Source: CAYGTK01 sp964352775
GTDB lineage: Bacteria; Bacteroidota; Bacteroidia; Chitinophagales; CAIOSU01
Length of the DNA: 12,799 nucleotides
Direction of reading: 5' to 3'
Assembly: GCA_964352775.1 (NCBI GenBank)
Contig: CAYGTK010000124.1
Coordinates: 1 to 12,799, forward strand
The notes beneath the pieces are model-generated. The model did not search any database. It was not told the DNA's origin and saw only the letters and a list, made by a program, of their open reading frames with translations. This document shows, one piece after another, positions 6,436-12,799 of the stretch. The position numbers were made by a program, and so were the translations under genes. The first letter of the stretch is position 1. The number at the start of each line of letters is the position of its first letter.

Positions 6436-6894
6436 CTATTCGAAGATCAATAGCTTCTTCATAGCGATCTTATCAAGAGGTAATGTGAGCTCTGCTAGAG
6501 TTTCTTCGCTAATAGGGGCCCAGCGCATGGCAAGTGGCTCTTCGCCAGGTTGATGATCGAAGGCGAAAGGCTTCTCAATAGTTCGCAGTACCTGATTAGG
6601 TAATCGGCGGACGGTGTAGTATATGCTTATCAACTGATCGGTAGCTTCAAAAGCCGACTGCACGAAATGATCGGTGGTATAAAAGTGTTCCATTACCTCC
6701 ACTTGTATACGGGCTTCTTCTAGAAACTCGCGCACGAGGCATTCGTGCAAGCCCTCGCCATACTCCAATCCACCACCGGGAAATTTGGTAAGGTATTTAC
6801 CCTTGGCTATTTCATCGCACAATAGTAACTGGCCTTTTTCTATCAAAAGACCATATACGCGAACATTAAAACGATTGATAGCCTGCGGATCCAT
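6436..6894 (-). CDS. NUDIX hydrolase
   Basis: The 152-residue protein has a Nudix box at residues 41-63: G41-x5-E47-x7-R55-E56-F57-x-E59-E60-x-R62-I63. This fits GX5EX7REUXEEXGU except that the last Gly is Arg. The metal-binding Glu residues (E56, E59, E60) are intact, so an Mg-dependent hydrolase of a nucleoside diphosphate linked to another moiety is expected. It is preceded by KFPGGGLEYGEG, the usual loop, and by strands RVYGLLIEKGQLLLCDE. The substrate cannot be deduced. It is a single-domain cytoplasmic enzyme of normal length. It begins 28 bases after the last gene of the Cys-box/CarboxypepD array and could be read from the same transcript. Confidence 0.92.
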   Translation of the reverse strand: MDPQAINRFNVRVYGLLIEKGQLLLCDEIAKGKYLTKFPGGGLEYGEGLHECLVREFLEEARIQVEVMEHFYTTDHFVQSAFEATDQLISIYYTVRRLPNQVLRTIEKPFAFDHQPGEEPLAMRWAPISEETLAELTLPLDKIAMKKLLIFE

Positions 6895-6922
6895 TTGGTA
6901 AATATAGTGGGATAAGGGCTAA

Positions 6923-7708
6923 CTAGCGACGTAGGAGCATATCCAGCATTCTACCCGTAAATGTGGTTTGGGTGCTGGTAGAATGGTTATCTCTTTCAAC
7001 GGCCTCCTGCTCAGGGGTTACAACATAACCTACCATCATCCCCATTATAAGAGCATCATTGTCTAATTCAAAATTCTGGCAAACAACATCTTGATCTGTT
7101 ACTAGCACTTCTACAAGCACATTTTTATACGCTAGATGTTGGGCCATTAGTGAAATGGCACCCACTTTTATCAGCTCCCTATCTACTTCCAGAGTATAGT
7201 TACCATCAAAGTCTGTTGTTGTGCCTACTTCAGTTCCTTCCACCCATACGTTAGCAAAAGGTATTAACTCTCCTGTTTCCTTATCTTCTACTGTACCTGT
7301 AATTGTAAAAGTCTCTACTATAGGGGCAATGACAGTATCACCCATCAACACATATTCAGGCTCCTCTACTCCTAGGTGAGGATGGATAACAGGTGTTTGT
7401 GCCTTTAGCTGGTTAACACTAGTCATAGCAAAGATGCCAAGAGCCGCAACTTTCGCTCGCACCCACGTCCATCTAGTTTTAATACTCCGAGTTGGTTCTT
7501 GCCTTTCAGGAATTTTCATCTGGCTTTTCTGCATCCTACCACACACCTGCTCATCAGCATTTTGCAGATGATCGACTATTTCTTCCTTTGTCTTCTCCGT
7601 AAAATCTACCACCGTTTTTGCACAAGCCATGCAATGCCGTCCCTGGTCGTTAGGGGTCATCGTGTTCCAGTTCTCGTGGCAGGGTTCAGGTATGTGTATT
7701 GCTTTCAT
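6923..7708 (-). CDS. Cys-box / CarboxypepD_reg-like membrane protein, copy C
   Basis: The 261-residue protein has three parts. Residues 1-63 form a Cys/His-rich domain (C10-H-E-N-W, G-R-H25-C26-x-x-C29, TVVDFTEKTKEEI, V-C56-G-R) typical of many Bacteroidota proteins and likely to bind metal or respond to redox (inference). Residues about 81-103 are a membrane segment ending LKAQ, preceded by basic residues. Residues about 136-218 form a CarboxypepD_reg-like beta-sandwich (ITGTVEDKETGELIPFANV, GTTTDFDGNYTL). The tail GRMLDMLLRR closes the protein. If the first part stays in the cytoplasm, the beta-sandwich would be periplasmic. The ATG (7706-7708) shares one base with the TAA of the upstream paralogue (TAATG), which implies translational coupling. 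Its N-terminal domain is almost identical to that of copy A, not to its neighbour copy B. Confidence 0.82.
   Translation of the reverse strand: MKAIHIPEPCHENWNTMTPNDQGRHCMACAKTVVDFTEKTKEEIVDHLQNADEQVCGRMQKSQMKIPERQEPTRSIKTRWTWVRAKVAALGIFAMTSVNQLKAQTPVIHPHLGVEEPEYVLMGDTVIAPIVETFTITGTVEDKETGELIPFANVWVEGTEVGTTTDFDGNYTLEVDRELIKVGAISLMAQHLAYKNVLVEVLVTDQDVVCQNFELDNDALIMGMMVGYVVTPEQEAVERDNHSTSTQTTFTGRMLDMLLRR
7560..7618. repeat. 59-bp exact repeat, unit in copy C
   Basis: These 59 bases are identical to 9106-9164. Both encode the same stretch of the Cys-box domain (about residues 31-50) in copies C and A. The match covers synonymous positions as well, unlike the rest of the two genes. Confidence 0.9.
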
Positions 7709-8475
7709 TATCGTACAAATAAATGATCCATCATTCTAAAAACTGATTCTTTCGATGGTGATTTAATAGTCGTTATAACTGTAGGTGTGCCCATCAGTGT
7801 CTCCATTGGCTTAACTAGTTTACCTACTTTGACAACTACGACTTGTATAACTGCACTTGATAGTTCTAATTGTAATTGTATTTGTATATCACCTAAGTCT
7901 TGTTCAGCTGCACTAGCTGGTATGTGCAATGTATCAGCTTTATATTCTATTGAAGAGGCGATAAGAGTTATTCCACTATCTGGCATCTCAGGAAGTACAA
8001 TTGTGAATTTGCCATCAAAATCTGTAATCGCTCCTATTTCTAACTCTGGAATATATACGCTAACAAATGGCAATACCTCTCCCGTTTCTTTATCCGTGAT
8101 CGCACCAGATAATTCCACTACCGCTTTCCTCTTATTATCCAGCACCTGCCCAATTCCTAGATGTGGGTAGATAGTCTCCGTATTTTGACCATACATCTCA
8201 CCAAAACTCATTATAACAGCAATTCCCGCCGCAGCTATTTTGGCCTTCCACCACCATTTAGTACCCTGCCTTTGCGCTATTACCTTTTGTTTGTGTTTTA
8301 TCCGCCCACATACTTTTTGTTTTGTGCTTTGCAGAAAGTCTATTATCTCCTCATCCGTCTTCTGCGTAAAGTCTACTACAGTAGTTGAACAAACCGAACA
8401 ATGCCGCCCCAGCTCATTTGGGGTCATCGCATTCCAGTTCTCGTGGCAGGGTTTGGGTATGTGTATGGCTTTCAT
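7708..8475 (-). CDS. Cys-box / CarboxypepD_reg-like membrane protein, copy B
   Basis: The 255-residue middle paralogue keeps the same plan: C10-H-E-N-W, G-R-H25-C26-x-x-C29, TVVDFTQKTDEEI and V-C56-G-R at the N-terminus; a membrane segment at about residues 74-97 (WWWKAKIAAAGIAVIMSFGEMYGQ region); then a CarboxypepD_reg-like domain at about 122-205 (ELSGAITDKETGEVLPFVSV, GAITDFDGKFTI). It ends in FRMMDHLFVR. Its N-terminal domain has diverged from copies A and C (ELGRHCSVCSTT against DQGRHCMACAKT), so it is not part of their recent homogenisation. The start overlaps the stop of copy A by four bases (ATGA) and its stop overlaps the start of copy C by one base, so all three are probably made from one mRNA. 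Function is unknown; a structural or sensing role at the inner membrane is inference. Confidence 0.82.
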   Translation of the reverse strand: MKAIHIPKPCHENWNAMTPNELGRHCSVCSTTVVDFTQKTDEEIIDFLQSTKQKVCGRIKHKQKVIAQRQGTKWWWKAKIAAAGIAVIMSFGEMYGQNTETIYPHLGIGQVLDNKRKAVVELSGAITDKETGEVLPFVSVYIPELEIGAITDFDGKFTIVLPEMPDSGITLIASSIEYKADTLHIPASAAEQDLGDIQIQLQLELSSAVIQVVVVKVGKLVKPMETLMGTPTVITTIKSPSKESVFRMMDHLFVR

Positions 8476-9251
8476 CTTTTCCAGATCTTGTTTAATGTAT
8501 CTCTTCTTATAACTACATCGTTGCTATATCTATTTCCACCATCGCCGTTTTTTACAATTACGGTTGGCCTTGTGCCTTTATGTTCGAGCAGAATTTCGGG
8601 CAGTTCGTAGGTATGCGTACTTGCATCAATTGACACTCTCCTCTTTTGCGACCGATATGCAATACTGGAGACTTCTACTAGAACGCTGCCTCGCAATATC
8701 AATTTCTCTTCCAAGCTAATAACATAGTATCCATGCAGATCGGTGGAGCTAATGGCACTTGACCCCTCCACTACAACATTTGCAAATGGAATGGGCAGGC
8801 CAGTTTCTATATCTAATACGGTTCCAGTAAACCAAATACTTTGCCCTTCATCGTTAGAAGTAACATCGCCTGAAACCATACCATTAATAACTCCTGTAGT
8901 CACAAGAGTTACATTACATAAGTTGGCATCAACCATAGTGACTTCTGCATTCAGATCTGTAGAATTGATCATTGACAATACACCAAAAGCTGCGGCTTTT
9001 GCAATCCACCATGTCCAGTTGCCCTTTTGCTGTGGTTTAGGTTTTGCATCTGTTGGTGATACCAACTGGCTCTTTCGCATCCTACCACACACCTGCTCAT
9101 CTGCCTTTTGCAGATGATCGACTATTTCTTCCTTTGTCTTCTCCGTAAAATCTACCACCGTTTTAGCACAAGCCATACAATGCCGCCCCTGGTCGTTAGG
9201 GGGCATGGCATTCCAGTTCTCGTGGCAGGGTTTGGGGATGTGGACGTGCAT
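8472..9251 (-). CDS. Cys-box / CarboxypepD_reg-like membrane protein, copy A
   Basis: This is the first gene of the array. The ATG at 9251 is chosen because it gives MHVHIPKPCHENW, which lines up with MKAIHIPEPCHENW of the two paralogues. An in-frame ATG at 9296 would add 15 residues with no counterpart. The 259-residue product has C9, H24, C25, C28 and C55 in the Cys-box, a membrane segment at about residues 80-102 and a CarboxypepD_reg-like domain at about 140-220 (FTGTVLDIETGLPIPFANVVVEG, SSTDLHGYYVISL). It ends RRDTLNKIWKR. Before the domain there is an extra segment of about 20 residues that is absent from copy C. By my count 54 of 59 residues from HIP to KSQ match copy C, while the rest of the protein is much less alike. 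Confidence 0.82.
   Translation of the reverse strand: MHVHIPKPCHENWNAMPPNDQGRHCMACAKTVVDFTEKTKEEIVDHLQKADEQVCGRMRKSQLVSPTDAKPKPQQKGNWTWWIAKAAAFGVLSMINSTDLNAEVTMVDANLCNVTLVTTGVINGMVSGDVTSNDEGQSIWFTGTVLDIETGLPIPFANVVVEGSSAISSTDLHGYYVISLEEKLILRGSVLVEVSSIAYRSQKRRVSIDASTHTYELPEILLEHKGTRPTVIVKNGDGGNRYSNDVVIRRDTLNKIWKR
9106..9164. repeat. 59-bp exact repeat, unit in copy A
   Basis: These bases are identical to 7560-7618 and sit in the same orientation, about 1.55 kb apart, inside the Cys-box domain of copy A. Flanking bases are also similar but with scattered changes. Confidence 0.9.
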
Positions 9252-9380
9252 GGTGTTGGTTTTAATAGAGAACACCATGAGGTAACGGCTATTCACAAAT
9301 AGTTATCCGTCAACATTTGATGGTGCAGAAGTACCGCTATATATGAACAAACCTTTAGCACAGTTTTTGTAATCTTGCAA

Positions 9381-9399
9381 TGCATTAGTAACTAATGCA
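9381..9399. promoter_or_regulatory. Perfect 19-bp palindrome, probable operator of the MATE gene
   Basis: TGCATTAGT, one base, ACTAATGCA: 9-bp arms with no mismatch around a single central base. It lies 20 bases before the TTG start of the MATE gene and three bases after a TAATCTTG (9370-9377) that is one mismatch from the Bacteroidota -7 box, so it would straddle the transcription start. This is the expected position for a dimeric repressor site (TetR, MarR or HxlR type). The cognate regulator is not evident in the window. Confidence 0.6.
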
Positions 9400-9418
9400 C
9401 TACAGATAAAGAAGCCGC

Positions 9419-10741
9419 TTGCAAGCGAACTATAAGTCTATATGGAAACTGGCCTATCCCATCTTGATAGGAAGCGCGATACAAACCTCTATTGCCGTGA
9501 CAGATACGGCATTTATGGGCCGCGTGGGTGAGATAGAATTGGGGGCCATAGGTATCATAAGTATCTACTATCTATTGCTTTTCATGATCGGCTTCAGCTA
9601 CACCAAGGGTACGCAGATATTGGTAGCCCGCCGCATTGGCGAGGGGGAACTAAAGGGTGCAGGTAGCATTTTTGATAACTCGCTGTATGTATTGCTGGCC
9701 TTGGGCATCTTCTTGATGGGAGTAGTGTATTTAGGTGCAGAACCATCCTTACAAATGCTACTAAAAGAGCAGGCTATTATTGATGCCAGCGTGCTATATA
9801 TCGATATACGGGCCTGGGGTTTGTTGTTCAGCTTTACAGGTTCGGTATTCTTGGCTTTTTACATGGCCATCAATCGCTCCATGATACTTCTGCTGGGCAT
9901 CTCGATCATGACTGCCGCGAATATTTTCCTCAACTGGTTATTGATATTCGGTCATTGGGGTTTTCCCGAAATGGGTATTGAAGGTGCTGCATTGGCTTCT
10001 AACTTAGCAGAGGTATTCGTTGCGGTTTTATTTTTATGTCACTTGTTTTTTAGTGGCTGGCGCGAAAAGTACAACATGCTACAACCTCGCTTACCCAACT
10101 GGGCTGTTATTGGTTCCATCACTAAGTTGGCCCTACCTATTGTGTTACAAACGCTTATTGGCTTATTAGCTTGGTTCATCTTCTTTACTTACTTAGAAAA
10201 GATAGGTACGAAAGAACTAGCAGCCTCTAACGTAGTAAAGCAGATATACATGTTCGCAGGTATCATCGGCTGGGCGTTCAGTAGTACGGCTAATACTGTT
10301 ATCAGCAGCTTAATGGGGCAAGGAAAGGCATCGCACGTGCCATTAGCTCTAAAGCGCATCGTAGTGCTAAGTTTAGCTATGAACGCTGCCGTAGCGGCAA
10401 TTATGGCCTTATTCCCTGTACCTATCTTAATGATATTTACCGATGACCCAGCTTTGATAGAAATGGGAATTCCTGTATTGTATGTCACGCTAGTAGCCCT
10501 ATTGGTCTACTCTGCATCTGTGGTGATGTATTATGGAATTGTAAGTACTGGAAATACCACCATAACCCTCATTATTGAGATAGTGGTCATCTTACTCTAC
10601 TTAGGAGTTATCCATTTGTTATTCGAAGCAGATGTAAGTCTACCCGTATTCTGGACGGTAGAGATATTTTATTGGGCGGCTCTAGCAACTGGAAGTTACT
10701 TGTACTTGCGTACTGGTAACTGGAAGGATTCCACCATCTAA
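9419..10741 (+). CDS. MATE-family multidrug efflux transporter
   Basis: The 440-residue protein is hydrophobic throughout with about 12 membrane segments and has the two-fold MatE plan (about residues 15-175 and 235-395). The opening YKSIWKLAYPILIGSAIQTSIAVTDTAFMGRVGEIELGAIGI is characteristic of the family, as are the paired segments around ASNLAEV and ASNVVKQIYMF. The family exports cationic drugs, dyes or metabolites in exchange for Na+ or H+ across the inner membrane; the substrate here is unknown. The start is TTG at 9419: a stop lies in frame 10 bases upstream and the first ATG would remove the first helix. A perfect palindrome at 9381-9399 suggests control by a repressor. The TAA (10739-10741) interlocks with the TAG of the convergent Mpo1-like gene. 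Confidence 0.92.
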   Translation: MQANYKSIWKLAYPILIGSAIQTSIAVTDTAFMGRVGEIELGAIGIISIYYLLLFMIGFSYTKGTQILVARRIGEGELKGAGSIFDNSLYVLLALGIFLMGVVYLGAEPSLQMLLKEQAIIDASVLYIDIRAWGLLFSFTGSVFLAFYMAINRSMILLLGISIMTAANIFLNWLLIFGHWGFPEMGIEGAALASNLAEVFVAVLFLCHLFFSGWREKYNMLQPRLPNWAVIGSITKLALPIVLQTLIGLLAWFIFFTYLEKIGTKELAASNVVKQIYMFAGIIGWAFSSTANTVISSLMGQGKASHVPLALKRIVVLSLAMNAAVAAIMALFPVPILMIFTDDPALIEMGIPVLYVTLVALLVYSASVVMYYGIVSTGNTTITLIIEIVVILLYLGVIHLLFEADVSLPVFWTVEIFYWAALATGSYLYLRTGNWKDSTI

Positions 10742-11088
10742 ATATGCTCGGGATATAGGCTAGCAGCCTCTTTCAATTTACCACCTATCTGCCCTGTGAT
10801 GATGTGGTAGAACATGATAAAGTCACAAGCCAAGCTCCATAAGGGATTCTTAAAGGCAGCTGGTCGGTTCTTGTCAAACACAAAGTGCCCGAACCAAGCA
10901 AAGCCATAACCCACCACAGGTATAACAGCCAATAGCCACCACTTAGCAGTAACTAACATGGTAACAAACAAAGTCATTACTAGGCCTGTGCCTACAAAGT
11001 GCATAGCCCTACTCTTATCGTTATAATGTTGGGATAGGTAGTAGGGATAAAACTCCATTAAGTTGTTGAAGTGTAAGGGCTTGCTCAT
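10738..11088 (-). CDS. DUF962/Mpo1-like membrane protein
   Basis: The 116-residue protein matches the short bacterial form of the DUF962/Mpo1 family. It has a polar N-terminus with F-Y-P-Y-Y-L-S-Q-H21-Y, then N-D-K-S-R-A-M-H30-F-V-G-T, two or more hydrophobic segments (about 32-48 and 50-68), the conserved W-F-G-H68-F-x-F-D-K-N-R-P-A motif, and a C-terminal hydrophobic stretch with H95. In yeast, Mpo1 is an Fe(II)-dependent dioxygenase in the alpha-oxidation of 2-hydroxy fatty acids and relies on such histidines. Whether bacterial members catalyse the same step is not shown here. It is likely in the inner membrane. It is convergent with the MATE gene and divergent from the beta-helix gene, with 78 bases between the two starts. 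Confidence 0.88.
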   Translation of the reverse strand: MSKPLHFNNLMEFYPYYLSQHYNDKSRAMHFVGTGLVMTLFVTMLVTAKWWLLAVIPVVGYGFAWFGHFVFDKNRPAAFKNPLWSLACDFIMFYHIITGQIGGKLKEAASLYPEHI

Positions 11089-11135
11089 GGTTATTTACTT
11101 TTTTAGACCACCATAAAAATGCGGGCTATCCGTAT

Positions 11136-11143
11136 TATATTTG
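11136..11143 (+). promoter_or_regulatory. -7 promoter box of the beta-helix operon
   Basis: TATATTTG is an exact match to TAnnTTTG, 23 bases before the ATG at 11167, leaving a leader of roughly 18 bases. No good -33 TTG lies at the expected distance. Its position downstream of the in-frame ATG at 11119 supports 11167 as the true start. Confidence 0.5.
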
Positions 11144-11166
11144 GAAATATACAAACAACCCAACCC

Positions 11167-12432
11167 ATGAACAACCTGATAACTATACTTTCCGTGTTCC
11201 TTTTCTCGCTATTATTCATTTCTTGTAATAGCAGCGGCGGCGGTGAACAACCCACAGAAACTCCAGTATCTACCGCATTAATACCTTCTGGCGATGACGA
11301 CTATAAACTGATACAAACTGCACTTATTTCTGTGCAGCCTGGCGGAACTGTAGAATTAGGCGAAGGAACATTTAAGCTGAGCAACACCCTGTCATTAGAT
11401 GGTATTGACGATGTGACCATTAAAGGTGCAGGAATGGAAAAAACCCTTTTAGATTTTGCTGGACAAACCAGCGGCGCGGAGGGAATAAAAGTAACAGCCA
11501 ATAATTTCACTATTGAAGATGTGGCAATTATAGATAGTAAAGGCGATGGCATAAAAGTGCAAGATGCCGATGGTGTTATCTTCCGCCGCCTACGTGTGGA
11601 GTGGACGGGCGATGGCGATAGCTTGAACGGTGCTTATGGCGTTTATCCTGTAACCTGCCGCAATATACTAATGGAAAATTGTATTGCCCGTGGTGCAAGT
11701 GATGCTGGTATTTATGTAGGCCAATCAGAAAATGCCATTGTGCGGAATAATTTGGTAGAACGTAACGTGGCGGGTATTGAAATAGAGAACACCTTGAACT
11801 CTGAATGTTACGGTAATACGGTACAGAATAACACGGCGGGGATATTGATATTCGATCTGCCCGATCTGCCTAAGAAGAACGGGAAGAACTACCGCATCTA
11901 CAATAACATAGTAAAAGAGAATAACCACCCTAACTTTAGTAGTATGGGAATTTCAGTAAGCATGATACCTGCAGGGGTAGGCTTGCTGTTTATGGCTTGC
12001 CAAAATGTAGAGGCCTATGATAATGTAATGACGGACAATATCTCCGTAGGTACGGCCATATTCAACCTCGACCAAATGGGCCGACAAACAGAAGATAGCT
12101 TGTACGACAAATACCCATCGGCCATTCATTTGTATAACAATACCTACTCTCGTTCAAAGTCTATTCCTGATACTACTCGTGCCTTTGGTAAAGTGTTGTT
12201 CGAATCGTTCGGTACAGAAACTCCTGTCATCCTTTTCGATGGATTTTATAATAAAGACTTAATGGTAGATGGCGAAATACCAGAAGACTTGAAGATCTGT
12301 ATTCACGATAATAAGGGTGCTACCTTCTTCAACATGAATACTCACGGAACGGATGCTGATGAACATGCTTGCAAGTTGGATGCTGTACCACCTGTTACTT
12401 TCGACAATGAAAAACTAGCGGCGGCGTTGTAG
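11167..12432 (+). CDS. Parallel beta-helix lipoprotein (TIGR03805 type)
   Basis: The start at 11167 gives a lipoprotein signal (MNNLITILSVFLFSLLFISC, Cys at residue 20) followed by a Ser/Gly linker. An ATG at 11119 would put 16 extra residues before the signal and lies upstream of the likely promoter. The 421-residue product then shows the order of a right-handed parallel beta-helix: DDYKLIQTALISVQPGGTVELGEGTF, DVTIKGAGMEKTLLDF, FTIEDVAIIDSKGDGIKV, VIFRRLRVEW, then YGVYPVTCRNILMENCIARGASDAGIYVGQ, NAIVRNNLVERNVAGIEI and NSECYGNTVQNNTAGILI. This matches the TIGR03805 family, which is known to occur beside an uncharacterised partner family (TIGR03806); the function of the pair is unknown. Polysaccharide binding or cleavage is a fold-based guess. 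It is followed 4 bases later by a PKD lipoprotein gene. Confidence 0.88.
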   Translation: MNNLITILSVFLFSLLFISCNSSGGGEQPTETPVSTALIPSGDDDYKLIQTALISVQPGGTVELGEGTFKLSNTLSLDGIDDVTIKGAGMEKTLLDFAGQTSGAEGIKVTANNFTIEDVAIIDSKGDGIKVQDADGVIFRRLRVEWTGDGDSLNGAYGVYPVTCRNILMENCIARGASDAGIYVGQSENAIVRNNLVERNVAGIEIENTLNSECYGNTVQNNTAGILIFDLPDLPKKNGKNYRIYNNIVKENNHPNFSSMGISVSMIPAGVGLLFMACQNVEAYDNVMTDNISVGTAIFNLDQMGRQTEDSLYDKYPSAIHLYNNTYSRSKSIPDTTRAFGKVLFESFGTETPVILFDGFYNKDLMVDGEIPEDLKICIHDNKGATFFNMNTHGTDADEHACKLDAVPPVTFDNEKLAAAL

Positions 12433-12436
12433 GCCT

Positions 12437-12799
12437 ATGAACTGGAGATGTTGTTTATTTGGGGCTGTTGTGTTATTGCTATTCGCTTGCGAAAAGGAGA
12501 GTACATCTATCGCCTGTTTTGACACACCAGTTGGCCCTTTTGAAGTAACCGATACCATACGAATTGATAATTGTGGACCAAGTTCAGTGATGTACCAATG
12601 GGACTTTGGTGATAGCACTTTCTCTACTACAGATTCAGCTACTTTCTTTAAACAATATGCCCTGCCTGGCAGCTACACCATTAGCCAAACCATTACTAGT
12701 AGCGATGGGAAGAGCAGCACCTTTAGCAAACCCATTGAGGTAAGTACTTGGTCAATGAACAGTATCACGCTCACTCGTTTTCCAATATTTCAAAACACG
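12437..12799 (+). CDS. PKD-domain lipoprotein, N-terminal part
   Basis: This open frame of 121 codons starts at the ATG at 12437 and runs past the window end. MNWRCCLFGAVVLLLFAC is a lipoprotein signal with Cys at residue 18, followed by EKES, an acidic/Lys context that in Bacteroidota often accompanies surface-exposed lipoproteins (inference). Residues about 33-103 make a PKD-like domain: PFEVTDTIRIDNCG, then Y-Q-W55-D-F-G-D-S60 (the PKD W-x-F-G-D signature), TFFKQYALPGSYTI and VSTW. After this a new segment begins (MNSITLTRFPIFQNT), often the start of another beta domain in such proteins. The gap to the beta-helix gene is four bases, so the two are almost certainly co-transcribed. It does not look like the TIGR03806 partner. 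Confidence 0.82.
   Translation, partial: MNWRCCLFGAVVLLLFACEKESTSIACFDTPVGPFEVTDTIRIDNCGPSSVMYQWDFGDSTFSTTDSATFFKQYALPGSYTISQTITSSDGKSSTFSKPIEVSTWSMNSITLTRFPIFQNT

Noticed and set aside
7499..8610. Several plus-strand open frames antisense to the Cys-box/CarboxypepD array
   Set aside because: They run opposite to three coupled genes with clear domains, and their similar translations only reflect the repeated DNA of the paralogues.
9252..9418. The longest intergenic gap, checked for a tRNA, small RNA or small gene
   Set aside because: No cloverleaf, no frame above about 11 codons and no structure other than the palindrome already listed.
10757..10770. Small hairpin AGGCT-AGC-AGCCT followed by CTTTC, a possible terminator for the MATE gene
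   Set aside because: The stem is only 5 bp, the T-run is short and it lies within the coding sequence of the convergent Mpo1-like gene.

Overview
The window looks like the chromosome of a Bacteroidota member, most likely a marine-type Flavobacteriales bacterium (inference). The signs are a large secreted BNR/Asp-box protein, CarboxypepD_reg-like domain proteins with the typical Bacteroidota Cys-rich N-terminus, a GbsR/MarR regulator of the flavobacterial type, Bacteroidota-style -7 boxes (TAnnTTTG), few Shine-Dalgarno sequences, and several lipoproteins. No rRNA, tRNA, CRISPR array, transposase or phage gene was seen. Coding density is high: the longest stretch without a gene is about 170 bases (9252-9418), so no gap over 300 bases needs its own entry.

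Layout. 1-1208 (-) is the N-terminal part of a large secreted BNR-repeat protein cut by the window edge. 3490 to 1277 (-) is a five-gene block: a GbsR/MarR regulator, a four-helix membrane protein, a secreted protein, a 41-residue single-helix microprotein and a three-helix membrane protein. The same 20-22 bp inverted repeat (consensus ACTTTCA-N8-TGAAAGT) lies upstream of the regulator and directly upstream of the second gene, so this appears to be a small regulon of unrecognised envelope proteins controlled by its own repressor. A small plus-strand DUF6435-like gene (3614-3790) lies on the other side of the regulator's operator.

4386 to 6436 (-) holds an outer-membrane-barrel-like protein, an SRPBCC-like protein, a DUF6901-like protein, an unrecognised secreted/lipoprotein and a NUDIX hydrolase. 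9251 to 6923 (-) is a translationally coupled tandem array of three paralogues (ATGA and TAATG junctions). Each has a Cys/His-rich N-terminal domain, one membrane segment and a CarboxypepD_reg-like domain, and ends in a short hydrophobic-basic tail. The two outer copies share a nearly identical N-terminal domain, including a 59-bp exact DNA match, while the middle copy has diverged.

9419-10741 (+) is a MATE efflux pump preceded by a perfect 19-bp palindrome. It converges on a DUF962/Mpo1-like membrane protein (11088 to 10738, -). From 11167 a plus-strand operon begins, with a good TAnnTTTG box, encoding a parallel beta-helix lipoprotein (TIGR03805 type) and, 4 bases later, a PKD-domain lipoprotein that runs off the window.

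The best candidates for undescribed biology are the GbsR-controlled envelope operon with its paired operators and the triple Cys-box/CarboxypepD array. All family assignments come from reading motifs by eye; no database search was run.
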